Part shown: in pieces, positions 1-13,000 of the stretch
Numbering within the stretch: position 1 is the stretch's first letter
Layout of the letters: each line of letters starts with the position of its first letter
NCBI RefSeq assembly: GCF_018143015.1
Contig: NC_054748.1
Location: 3,402,580 to 3,466,579, forward strand
DNA: 64,000 bases
DNA from: Lytechinus variegatus
Lineage: Eukaryota > Echinodermata > Echinoidea > Temnopleuroida > Toxopneustidae
Direction: 5' to 3'
Translations under genes and position numbers: made by a program
Notes under the pieces: generated by a model
Seen by the model: the letters and a program-made list of their open reading frames with translations, nothing else
Told to the model about the DNA's origin: nothing
Databases searched by the model: none

Positions 1-685
1 CAATCTTTTTTTGGAAAACTTTTTTTTGGTTGTCAAATTATTTGGGTACGAATCGACCTCAACTTTTTGATGAAGACTTTTTTTTTTTTTTGGGGGGGGG
101 GGGAGGTTGTCAACTTTTCATTCAGCTCGAGGCCCCCCCCCCCTCCCCTCCCTTTCAAAAATTCTGCATACACTATTGGCACAATAGATGGGGGAAATAT
201 AATAATCCCTGTTGAAAGGACACAGTATCTCACAGGGTATCGATATAAGTGCCTTGTGCCCACTTTTTTGTTTTCCTCTTTTGTACCGACAATTGGGGTG
301 CCCCCTTCCACCCTACTGGACGCACCTACAATTCAGAAGAGTTATTTATTTTAATTCATAACCTCCTGATGGATAACTGAATGTATGTAACAAGCCGTGA
401 TTATGTCATGAGTAATAAAATTAATGACACAAGGAGAAAATGAATAGCCTATTTGCTTTTTGTATGTTTTAAACGTATTGTGTCTGCGTGTGGATAGTCC
501 ACAATTGAGTGCTTTTCAGGCGAAATTGTATACTGTGGCTCGAAGTTGCATTAATTTATAAGTAATACCATGATCACATAAATGTTCTACGGCGGCCGTA
601 CGGCGAGTCGAAAACAGCCGTTTCATTAATTTTGATTCAATTATATGTAGTTTGACCAAAAAAAAAATGTTAGAACGGCTTCTTA
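1..685. other. Spacer with homopolymer runs, no gene seen
   Basis: The first 160 bases hold T, G and C runs (about 80-115 and 132-155). The short open frames here run through those homopolymers and resemble nothing known. From about 572 the sequence becomes a piece of a dispersed palindromic element described separately. Confidence 0.5.
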
Positions 686-690
686 AACAT
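572..690. mobile_element. Partial copy of a short palindromic DNA element
   Basis: The stretch with CTACGGCGGCCGTACGGCGA followed by CGAAAACAGCCGTTT matches the left half of the elements at 31764-31917 and 37632-37790. The right half is degraded. Three copies in one window mark it as a dispersed non-autonomous element. Confidence 0.55.
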
Positions 691-739
691 GTTGACATGA
701 TGAGATCCGGGATCTTGTCATCTCATCATCTCTTCTAAA
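686..739. repeat. Palindromic tandem repeat split by the hAT-like insertion
   Basis: A unit of roughly 50 bp containing ATGATGAGATCCGGGATCTT occurs here and recurs twice at 2460-2570. The array was evidently continuous before the element at 740-2451 landed in it. Each unit is partly self-complementary (GATGAGAT/ATCTCATC). Confidence 0.6.
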
Positions 740-2451
<1,712 letters not shown>

Positions 2452-2689
2452 CTTCTAAAAGATGTTGACATGATGAGATTCGGGATCGTGTCATCTCATC
2501 TCTTCTAAAATATGTCGACATGATGAGATCTGGGACGTACCTCGTCATCTTATCTTTTGCTATCAAGATGTCGACTTCCCGAGATAATTATCTCAACATC
2601 TCGGTGGCACTTTTAAGCTTCCATAACAGACTCTTTGTAGGATCCCGGTCATAAGAACTTAAAAAAAGTTGGTATTTCAATTTTTTCTT

Positions 2690-3480
2690 AATGTGTATCT
2701 TATTTTTTTTCTTATGTATTTGTTTTTTCGATTTTTATTTTCTATTATTTTTTCGATGGACTTTTTTGCAGACTAAATTCTGATCACAAACAAGACAAAA
2801 TCAATTAGGTTTAATCAGTAAAAGTAGAAATAATGATACATATATGAATTTTGGCTAAGTACACAATTTGCATTGGATTTGTAGGCTACATGCATGAATT
2901 CGTGTTTTTTGAGCAGTTTTGGGTCTTTGCGTAATTTCGTAACTGCGTACCCGGGCCAGTGTTCCACAGCTCAAAAATAAATTTCCCGAAACTGAATCCC
3001 AAATTTCCTGAAATTCATAGATATTTCCTGGAATTTTCAAATTTGTTTTAAACGAAAATCGGGCAATAATACAGCGAGCCTACATTCGGCCTAGGTGGCC
3101 AAAATCAAGGATTTTAGGGTTTTTTTGTTCACGCTATCTTAAAAAAAAAGCCAAATTACAAATGTGAGCGCGGAGCGCGAGCGGAAAATTTCAGTGAGCT
3201 ACGTATATATTATGATGGCTGTAAAACATTATTAAAATCTAACCTAAATATCATGAATATTGATAGTTTCTTCGTTTGTTATTTTCGGATTTCCCGAAAT
3301 TTCCTCGAATATTTTCATTTCCCGAACCTTTCCTGGAAAAGTCAAAATTTTCTAACATTTCCCGAATTTCGGGAAGAGTGGAAACACTGACGCGGGCAGC
3401 GCGTTTCCGTTTTACACCCTGGCGAAGGCATTTTCCGCAAAAATAGCTAAGAAGCGACTAGTGAAGAGTCTACGTTTGTT
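2690..3480. mobile_element. Dispersed repeat copy interrupted by a hAT-like insertion
   Basis: About 270 bp (2690-2956) matches 29755-30050, including TTAATCAGTAAAAGTAGAAA and the GCGTACCCGGGC block. The copy resumes at 3390 after an inserted element. The part from 3395 to 3472 (GCGTTTCCGTTTTACACCCT onward) appears again in reverse at 6172-6262. Confidence 0.6.
2957..3389. mobile_element. hAT-like MITE, 433 bp
   Basis: The ends are CAGTGTTCCACAGC and GAGTGGAAACACTG. The flanks are ACCCGGGC (2949-2956) and ACGCGGGC (3390-3397), an 8-bp target duplication with one mismatch. TTTCCCGAAA/TTTCGGGAA motifs repeat through the body. It lies inside another repeat family, so it is the younger of the two. 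Confidence 0.75.
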
Positions 3481-3561
3481 TACATTATCAGCTGGGCGCG
3501 CGATGCAAAAGTCTGCACCGAAGATAACAACAGAACATGTTCTTGTGAAGCTGTATTCAGG

Positions 3562-4130
3562 TTAACACCCCCGGGGGGGGGGGCACTTACATTGACGAGT
3601 GGATACCATGCGCGACCAAAAAAGCACGTAAAAAGAATATCTTTTTCACGATAGGGCACGTTACGTACGTAACGTGATAAGGGTGTCAAAAACACAAAAA
3701 TAATGAAAAAAGGGTATCTATTTCGCTAGGAAAATTACGTGTTTAGGGTCGACTTTGCGGGGATGATAAAACAAAATTAAATGTTTTATAAAGGATGCAT
3801 GTCCTTTCTGCCCCAACACTACGTGTTTAGAGTCCGATTTGCGCGAGGTGTAGAAGGTGGGGTCGTACTAAACCAAATAAGGTAAAGCCGACGACCGAAG
3901 GACCCGTAACAATAAAACATTCCTGTACTTGTTTAGGGGTTCGTTTCAGGGAATATTTGCCAAGAGTATCGTTTTGTTTCCAAGACTTGTTAAGGGTAGG
4001 GTTTCACACGCCAATACTTGTTAAGGGGTGCATTTTCAGAATATGAAAATTACGTGTTTAGGGTGCTTTTGGAGACCCCATGGTTGTGCATGGTATCCAC
4101 TCGTGAATGGAAGTGGCCCCCTGGGGTTAA
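3562..4130. mobile_element. TTAA-flanked MITE, family with GAGTGGATACCATGC ends
   Basis: The left end has GCACTTACATTGACGAGTGG and the right end CCACTCGTGAATGGAAGTGG, so the ends are inverted repeats. TTAA lies at 3562-3565 and 4127-4130. The interior repeats a TACTTGTTTAGGG/ACGTGTTTAGGG motif many times. A second copy lies at 44016-44570. Confidence 0.75.
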
Positions 4131-4522
4131 CACTAATGTTTGCCTTGATGATTTGCCTTTCCCGAATTGCAGGTAATTTGCACACTATGGACCTATTACA
4201 ACGTACAGTTCAGTGGTAATTTGCCCCCTCACTATCATGGAAGAAGATGAAATTCACCGTTGTATGACACTGCATTCTATGACTATAAAAAAATAGACCT
4301 ATTAAAGTTTATTTTTTGATGAAAGAAAAACAATTGCCTGTAGGGTATACGTAAGACAGTGTTTGTTGATCACTACATTATTAATGTAAGATTAAGATTC
4401 ATTCAAGCTTGATGAATACAGTATGAATTTATTCATATTTCATCTATTCACTTGTTGGCAAGAAATTGTTATGTTATTTTTTAAAAACTTTGTTTGATGT
4501 AAAGTACTGTATACCTTATACC

Positions 4523-5098
4523 TTAATTTGACGATGGTATTTGGGGCCGTGTATTAGTGATAAAAGACATATAAAAAACTCAATAAATATAGTAACATTC
4601 GCATAGCAAAATGCTTGAAAATTGATCAAAATCGGATAAATAACGAAGTTATTGAATTCTAAAGATTTGCATCATTCCGGTGAAACAATTCTTCATGAAT
4701 ATTCATTAGATGGGCTGATGATGTCATATTTTGTATTTCATTTCATGTAGTTGTGTTTATTCAATTGTTTTTTTTCTACCAAGAACTAAAACAATTGGAT
4801 TGACAACTAATTAAGCGCATTATTTATTTAATTATTGCTGCAACATTTCATCATAATGGAGACAGATCATTTACATATTTATTTAAAAAAAATATATATT
4901 ATTTCATGTAAAATAACATAAGAAAAAGGAAAGTGGGGATGTGACATCATCGGCCCACCTTGATGATGTGCATATAACTGCCCCCACCAAATATTAATAA
5001 ACTTTTAAAACTTGTCCGATTCTGATATAATTGTCAGCATTTTGCTCTGAATTTTACTCTATTTATTAAGATGGAAACAGCCTGGACGATCCCTTTAA
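4523..5098. mobile_element. TTAA-type palindromic MITE, family A
   Basis: The right end reads CCTGGACGATCCCTTTAA, and the interior carries ATCAAAATCGGATAA with its inverted partner. The same family lies at 24454-24870 and 57180-57687. Central GATGATGTCA motifs are shared. The left end is decayed, so its start is approximate. Confidence 0.65.
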
Positions 5099-5189
5099 GG
5101 GGAAACAAACTGGACAAATTATACTTTGTTGATTATAAATTGCTACAAGTAATTTTTTACTTTTTTTCAAATTTTAACTATAATTAGCA

Positions 5190-5830
5190 GTAATATTAGT
5201 AGTCGCCGCATCGTCGTCATAGTAGTAATAATAGGGATACATTTAGTAGTTAATGTAGTTATACATTCATTGTTATATTATAAATTATTATTATTATTAT
5301 TAGCTTATTTTTATCATGGTTAGTAGTAGTAGAAGTATAGTATACTTTATTTTCATTAGCATCATTTTGAAACTGTTATTCTAAATTGCATAGTTTGTTG
5401 TCAATATTATCATTATTATTGTTATGAACAGTACTAGTAGTTAAACTGTTATTTCAGTATTACCGTTCGTTTTGTTCTTGCTCTAGCTTCTTCTTCGGCC
5501 TTCTTCTCAGTCTTCTTCTCATTCTTCTTCTCATTCTTTTTTTTTCATTCTTCTTTTTCTTCTTCTTCCTCTCATATTTCTTCTTCTTCTAATTCTTCTT
5601 TTTCTTAAGTTCTTCTCCTCAGTCTTCTTCTTGTAATTCTTCTTTTATTTTCTTTTTTGTTCTTCCGCTTTTTTTTCTTATCATCATCATCACTATCATT
5701 ATTATGTATTATTATTATCATTTTATTATCATTTCAATTATTATTATCATTAGTAGTAGTAGTATAGTATCATTGTTGGAATTAGTTGTAGTAGTAGTAC
5801 GTAGTAGCAGCAGCAGTAGTTGTATCGGTG
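5190..5830. repeat. Simple-sequence region (ATT/AGT and TTC repeats)
   Basis: A TTCTTC-rich core (about 5480-5660) is flanked by ATTATT and AGTAGT stretches. No coding potential is visible. Confidence 0.85.
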
Positions 5831-6171
5831 GCAACTAGTATATTTTAATTCATCGTAACTTCAAATCATTTTGAAACAATTTGAGTCGAAACAATTGGAC
5901 TTCTTTCTACATGCTGTAGATTCTGTTTCGTTTGGTGTACTATTGTTGATATTCTTGTCATTATTCTGCTAACTAAATTAATTTTGGCTATTGCCCGAAT
6001 TTTAAGTTTCTCACCTCCCTGAGATTTAATTCATATGAAAGCTCTGTGTACATATGGAGTTATGTGGCCGTGCAGCCACTGACCTCTGTGCTATCAGTGG
6101 CTGTGTAGATTGCATGCTGTTGTGTGTGGGGAAACTCGCCACTGTCGGACTCTTAATAACCAGCGACGTGT

Positions 6172-6262
6172 GTAGACTCTTCGCTAGTCGCTTTTTAGCT
6201 ATTTTTGCGGAAAATGCCTTCGCCAGGGTGTAAAACGGAAACGCGCACCCGGGCATCGCAAA
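6172..6262. repeat. Inverted partner of 3390-3472
   Basis: The stretch with TTTTTGCGGAAAATGCCTTC is the reverse complement of the 3' part of the repeat at 3390-3472. It ends in a CCCGGGCATCGC block matching the uninterrupted form of that family. Confidence 0.6.
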
Positions 6263-9200
6263 TTTGGTCTGAAAAGTTGACCCAGCGCGGTTAAAACATT
6301 TCAAGCAGCGAATTTGTTAGGGTTAATACTGCTGGAAACAATTTGAGCATATTTTAAATTCCCGACATGTGTTTACACGTGGGACAAGACTGCATGATCC
6401 ACAGCAAAAAATATCCGACTGGTTTGAATGTGATAGGCCTAGAGAATGATTTTCAGTTATTTTTTCAGTTCAATTTTTTTATATTAACAAAGTGCATTAT
6501 ATACAAAAATTAAAATGACATGTATTACAGACATTATGAAAAATCCGAGACATTTGGCTTCCTCCTGCTCGTACGCACGGGCGTCCGTCGATATAACACA
6601 TGATATTTTTATGAAAATATGCACCCTTTTTCTTAAAAGTTGATGGAGAGGGGGAAAAATTAATCGTATCAAGTCGGGGTATTCAGTAATGAGGACAGGA
6701 GAAACTATATTTCACTGATTTTCATGATTCATCTCATTTGATTAACTCATCTATTCGTGTTTTGGGGCTAATCTTTCCCTTAATTACGCATTGCTTTTTG
6801 GCAGAAGTTCTATGGAAAATGCGCACTTTTTTCACACAAATTTTGAGACACTCTGTATTCATTCCCCCATTGCTCGAGAATGAATGGGCAGTTAACGACG
6901 GGGTGCAAGATTTATTGAAGAATGGAATGTATATTTCACGAAAATGAAAGCCATTTCCTCATTGGATTTTATCTTCAATACGTGTTTTTTAGATGAAGTT
7001 AGTTGTCGAATCTGCTCTCCTGCATGGCATTTGAGGTCTCTATCGGTGACGTCACTCAGGATCGTCATGCCTGAACCATCGGCCAGGCAGGGGCCGGGGT
7101 CGCAATGGTAGCATGATTTACGCATAATGCACTCGATCTATACAATAATCTTGTCCTCTCGTTCTAATGAATGTGTAACTCATATAATTTTCATCAGAGC
7201 ATTCAACATGAGTACTGTAGTTAACATTTTTTTTGTTATAAGTGAATTAAAGTCCCTCCAGTGAGTTTGATCACCCCTATTGTAAAAATGTATCACTCCC
7301 CCAGTTGTAACACAAACAGCTGCTTACACTCAGGGTCACTCCGTGACCTGTGTGTGCGTTCAAGAGTTGTACACGATTTTCTGTCTCATTTAGGCAGAAA
7401 TCTTTCATAATGAGAAAAAAAACGTGGAAGCTTCTGAAAAGGTAACAACTTGTGAGGTGTACCTCCCATTGAATCAAGGGGGTAAAATAGATAACAAGAC
7501 AGATATACGCACTGCATCGATCAGCAATCACTACATATAATTCAAGGAGAGGAGGGCGATCAAGGTATAGGATTTGGCAAGGAAAAAGGCTTTGACTTTT
7601 CACACATTTTGTATATGTTTTGCTATCAAGAACATAAAAAAGTGGAAATGGATTGACAACTGGATTGGATTTTCATCAATTGCTGCAACTTATTTTTTTT
7701 ACAAGAGAGACAATAATTCACACATGTATGGGAAAAAAAAGACAATTGTGCATTTCATGTAATAATATAAGGCAAAGGAAAACAGCCCACGCATTTTTTT
7801 GGCTCATTACGGCACAGGGCAATATACGTCATCATTTTTTTTTGTGTAGAAGAAAAGTACGGTATAACATCTTGTGGGAGACTGGTCAACAACTGTAAAA
7901 TTCCGTAATATTTTCTATAGTTATTCTGGGAAGTGTCGTATCGAAAAGTGAAGTGGAAGCACCAGAGTGGGGAAGCACCAAGCGCCGCTAACGGCCCTCT
8001 ACGTCCATTGTGAACCAATCATCGGGACTGGATCCTCGAGGTACAGTACCTACATGTATCCTCGACTTAGATCTTTGAATGCCTTGATTTTTGTGTTCTC
8101 GATTGAATTGAATTTCAGGTAAGCTGTAGCCTAATTAGGTCAGAAGAACGATTTAAGACTGTTAGACAAGCACGTGCACTCCGACTGTAAGCGAGGTCAC
8201 TGGTATGGCTGGGGCGTATTTTTAATTGAACTCTGACTCGGAGAGTCTGACTTATTTATGCCGCCGCTGGACAGTACGGTACGGTACCGGTACCGAACGT
8301 ACAACGGCCCGTGCCCGTGGACGCCACCGCGCTTCCCGACCCTGCTGGCTCGGCTCGACCCCTGGCCCTAGGCCCCTGCCCTTGAGCAAAGTCCGTCTGC
8401 GAATCAGATCAGAGTATGGCAGTGTATCCTATTGCCGGACACCTTTATTTCAGTGATTTAAAAATGACAACTAGAGGAAATACAATCAAGAAAAATTATC
8501 GGCCAAATCGTGGTTTTGGGAACCACTCGTAGATTTGTGTACGCGCACTTGTGTTCAAAGTGAATGGAGGTGGAAATAGGGAACTGTGCGTGTGACTGAA
8601 TAAAGCGCTGCTGTATGAAGTGAACGGTGGTTCCCTATATCACGATAATGCCAAATTATCACTTGCTATTCCAAATATTCTGAAAATTATGAATATGATA
8701 TTATTTTACATTTTCCAACCGTTTTCTTTGCACTGCACTTGCCGCATACCCTCCGTGAAAAACAATTATTTTCGTGCGTGACAAATTACATCATAATTCC
8801 GGACGCGCGCCGGACGGGTACGGTAAAAATATTCTTGATAATAATGATGTAAGAAAGAATTGGTGTGATTTTTTTCATGATATGTCATATCATGAGTAAA
8901 TTATAAGTTTTTGTGTGCTTTCTTATAATGGATTCTGAGCAAATCTTTTATGAAAATTTGTGTTTGCCAGCTAAATTCTTTTTTTTTCAATTGCGCTATC
9001 GATATGGCACTTTCCAGTATTACTGCTCGTCATCACTCAGTCATCAAGTTCTATCGATGCGCTGTCAATCGTTGACGGCTGTCTATCACGGTAAACCTCG
9101 CGCACGGCAGGGGGTACCGAGTACCTTGAGAACTAGCCGTCAACGATCCCGGCGACGATCTGATCGATAGAGCGGACGAGATTGAATTTCGGCAATTATC

Positions 9201-10015
9201 AGGTCCGTATTCCCATCAGAAAATAGATCAATTGGGATCAATAGTTAATGCAAAACTATGTTATTTGGTATTTTAAGAATTTTCTGTCATTTTAAAGAAA
9301 AATAAGGTAAAAGTTAGATTTTTTCGCCTTGTTTTTGCAATCTTGTTCTTTGAATTGATCAGTGAAAATGAACTGCGGAAGCCTTGCGCTACGAAATTGA
9401 CTTCGTACGCAGTAATATGCGCGTCCGGAAATATGATAGTGTCCGGTAATACAATACGTGACTATACTAGTGGATAATTCGTGGCTTAACTGCAGAATAC
9501 CCCGCACACTTATTCGTTTTTCCTTTCTAATCGAAGCGGAAGAGCAAAAACGGAAATCAGCCCCGTGGTTCGGTCTTAAAAGCACAAAAACAAAATCACA
9601 GCGAGAGAAAATGTGCTGTGTGTGATTTCGTTTTAGGCCTAATTGTAGATCAAAAACAGAATATTGAAATCAGAAATACTTATGGGCTCTTTCTGATTTC
9701 GCTTTTAGACTATATTTGTGTTTTATGTATCAAAAACAAGTTCAGAACACGCTTTTCTCTCCGTGATTCTGTATTTGGACAATCGCACAGCGAACATCGA
9801 AATTGCCGTCGGCTCTGTCTCTGATTTCAGATTTGCTCTTCGTTCATCAATATGAAAGAGCGGCATCTAGATCTCTAATTAGATCTAACACAAATACCTA
9901 TTTTAGATCAAAGTTGATTTATAAGAATATGAATAATGCAATCAAAGATTTTCGGAGATTGAGAATACCATTTTTGCAAAATGGGAAATCCATGTTTTTC
10001 TTTCTTTTTTTTTAG
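6263..10015. other. Upstream spacer and probable SAAL1 5' UTR region
   Basis: Apart from a small palindrome at 9051-9170 I see no recognisable gene. Open frames are short and unsupported. The last 25 bases before the SAAL1 start form a strong polypyrimidine tract with an AG acceptor ending at 10015, so a 5' UTR exon probably lies somewhere upstream; I could not place it. Confidence 0.4.
9051..9170. repeat. Short imperfect palindrome, about 120 bp
   Basis: It starts CTATCGATGCGCTGTCAATC and ends GACGATCTGATCGATAG, with GTTGACGGC/GCCGTCAAC as a second paired block. It may be a small MITE; no target duplication was recognised. Confidence 0.5.
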
Positions 10016-10024
10016 ATTTCATTC

Positions 10025-13000
10025 ATGGAATCAAAGGATTCGTCGTCATCACTCCCTGGGGGTTCCCCTTTGCAACCTTTGACCTCAGAAGATGCACCAA
10101 TCAGGAACCCTTCTCCTCCACCGGAGGACATCCTAACAGGAGAAGATAAGACCTTACTGGAAGCTGACACCATTCAAAACACCATGTTTAGCAAACATTG
10201 GGTGTTTTCGATCCTTATGAAATTACTTCAGGTATACTTCAGACCCACCATTCAAAACACCATGTTTAGCAAGCTTTGGCCTTTGGTTTTGTTTAACTCT
10301 TCATGCGTTCACCTGTAAACCCCCTGTGTGTTGCATTATTTTAGGGTCTCATTCACATTCGTGCCATGAGTCACAGACTCCTAACAATAAACCTGGCCAT
10401 GGTATTGTTTGTGAGGAGGGTTTATTGATTTTATCCTCTCATTTTTCAATGAACTTCCTGGCTGTGATCAGGATGTATTGATTTTTTGGGAAAACTCAAC
10501 GATTCTGTAATTTGTAAACTGCAATAATCCCCTGGATAATCCGTCGAACGCTAAAGTAATGTCGCATGCGCGATCGATTGGTACACATGTACGGTATACA
10601 AAAGTGTCAGGCTATACATTGTAGCTAGGCACACTCCGGGGCATGCAATTGTTCGAAAAAACAATGGGACAGGGGACGTCTATGGGAAATGTGTGGTTGT
10701 GCAAAAATGTGAACGAAACACGCCTACGGATGTGCAATAATGCGAACGTAACGCATGAAGAGTTAATCCTGATGAAATTACTTCATGTGGCCATTTCAAA
10801 AAGCTATTTGTAAGTTAAGAGTGACTTTAAGAGCGACTGGTGATCCTTTCTTAAGTGCTAACGCATCACCAATGAATATTTTGGTGTATACCTTTTACCA
10901 CAAGAAAAAAGGGTCACCAGTCTTTCTTAAAGTCCCTCTTAACTTTAATACAAACAACTTTATGAAACACTCACCTGGTATATTCCAGACTAGACAGCTG
11001 GCAGCCGTCTGTTTCGAGGAGTCTTTTAACATTTTTTTTTCTCCTCGTACACAGACAGCTCGCTATCGTGCACGCACCATTAGGGGACTTGCAAAGCCAA
11101 GCAACGCAAAATCCCCCCGTCGGGGCTCTTCAATTTTTGTCTTTAATGAATAAAAAATTGACAATTATTGTCACCAAAATGCAAATTAGTATTCCCTCTT
11201 GGCATTAATTGCCAAAAAACGGAGAAAAATCAAGTTAAAAGGAACAAAAACAGTGACTTACCTCGGTTGTCACGCAAATTCACTTCCCCGTTTTGTCCGA
11301 TCTTAAGTACATAAACATATGGCCATTGAGTCCCTGTACAGATCGCGCTAGAACTTCGGTCTCTGTATTTGGTGAGTGAAGCCAACGAAGTTCAGCTGAA
11401 CAACCAACATGACAGAGACCGAAGCTTTTGGTCTAATTCCAGACCCACTTTTCAAAACACTGCTTATTTAGCAAGCATTGGGTGTTTGTTATCCTTTTAC
11501 TTGAGAGCCACCGTAGCACCATGTTAAGCAAGTTTGGGGTGTTTTCAATCCTTATTGAATTACATCAGGTATACTTGAGATCTGTTGAGGCTGTGTGGAT
11601 TCTATTGGCGTGTTACTTTGTGTAGTACAGCATGAGTTGGATGAATCATGTAATGAACTCAATAATCAGTTTTCATTATTTTTTCACTCATTCAGCTTTC
11701 TCTTACCTAGCAGAAAATTTAAACTCTCTTTGGAATATATTTTACCTTTTTTTTTTTCCAGAAAAGTAGTGATTGGGCCTGTTTATTAGTGCTAGTATTA
11801 CCGAAGCATAATTCATAGTAGAATTCCACTTATTACTAAATATGAAACAAGTTTCGAATATTCCTTACTGTGGTTCATTCCCTTTAATTTCACCATTCTT
11901 CTTGTTGATTCTTTTATCCTAGCTTGTTTTTCAATTCCTGCAGCAAGTTGAGAAAGAGCAGCATTCACAGATGGAAGCTGATGCTGCTGAATTGGATGAT
12001 GGGATTGGCATCTATTTGTTCTTTGGTTTTCATGCAACAAGTTACTGGCCCGATAGTGCTGTTTACCAGTCTTGGACTGTCGGACCGGTGCTAGTGTCAT
12101 ATCCTGTATATAATACATGTATACTCCATGATCGGAAATAAAAAAAAGTAACAAATCGTACAAAAAAAGTACTGGTATATTTAAATAGCAATAAAGTACA
12201 AAAAAGGTACTGGTATATTTATAGCAAAAAAGAGGAACAAATACTCTAAAAAAGGAACAGTTGGCATGGGGTCTGCATGGTAGGTATATGTTAAATTCCC
12301 TTTAATTTCACCATTTTTCTTGTCGATTATTTTATCTGTTTTCAATGTATGCAGCAAGTTGAGAAAGAGCAGCATTCACAGACGGAAGCTGATGCTGCCG
12401 AATTGCATGATGGGATTGATATTGATGAAGAGCTGGAGAATGAACTGTGTCGTTTGTGGGATATGACTGCGAATGTGGTATGTGACAAAGCTTTCCACAC
12501 ACCGCATGGTGTGTCACCCGAAAGTAGATTGTATCTGCTTCTGATACGAAAATACAAATAGGAGTGGGCTATAAAATGGGTGATTTGGGGTTTTACTTTG
12601 GCAACAGTTTTTTGGTATTCCTTTTACCGTATCTCAACATGAAATAATATTTTTTGTTTTGGGTCCGAGAAAAAATGTGCCGGACCAATATCCGAAATGG
12701 CCGCCAAAACCCACAAAATCACATTTTTGGCCACAACTTCTTTATCTGGTGGTCTTTTTTATGGTTTTGGTGTATATTCATACGTTTCGAGGGGAAGGAA
12801 ATCCTAAAATTAATGATTTTTAACCCTTATTTGTAGAGTTATAGGGTGATTTTTCCTCAATTTACAAATTTTTAGAGCATATTTTTAGCCAAATGTAGGT
12901 TTCATCGTCTTGTGGTTCTTGGATTTTAGACAATGAGCTCCACAATTGCAAGCACTTTCATACATAGCTATATTGCTTTTTTCCCTCTAATTTGGGTTTT

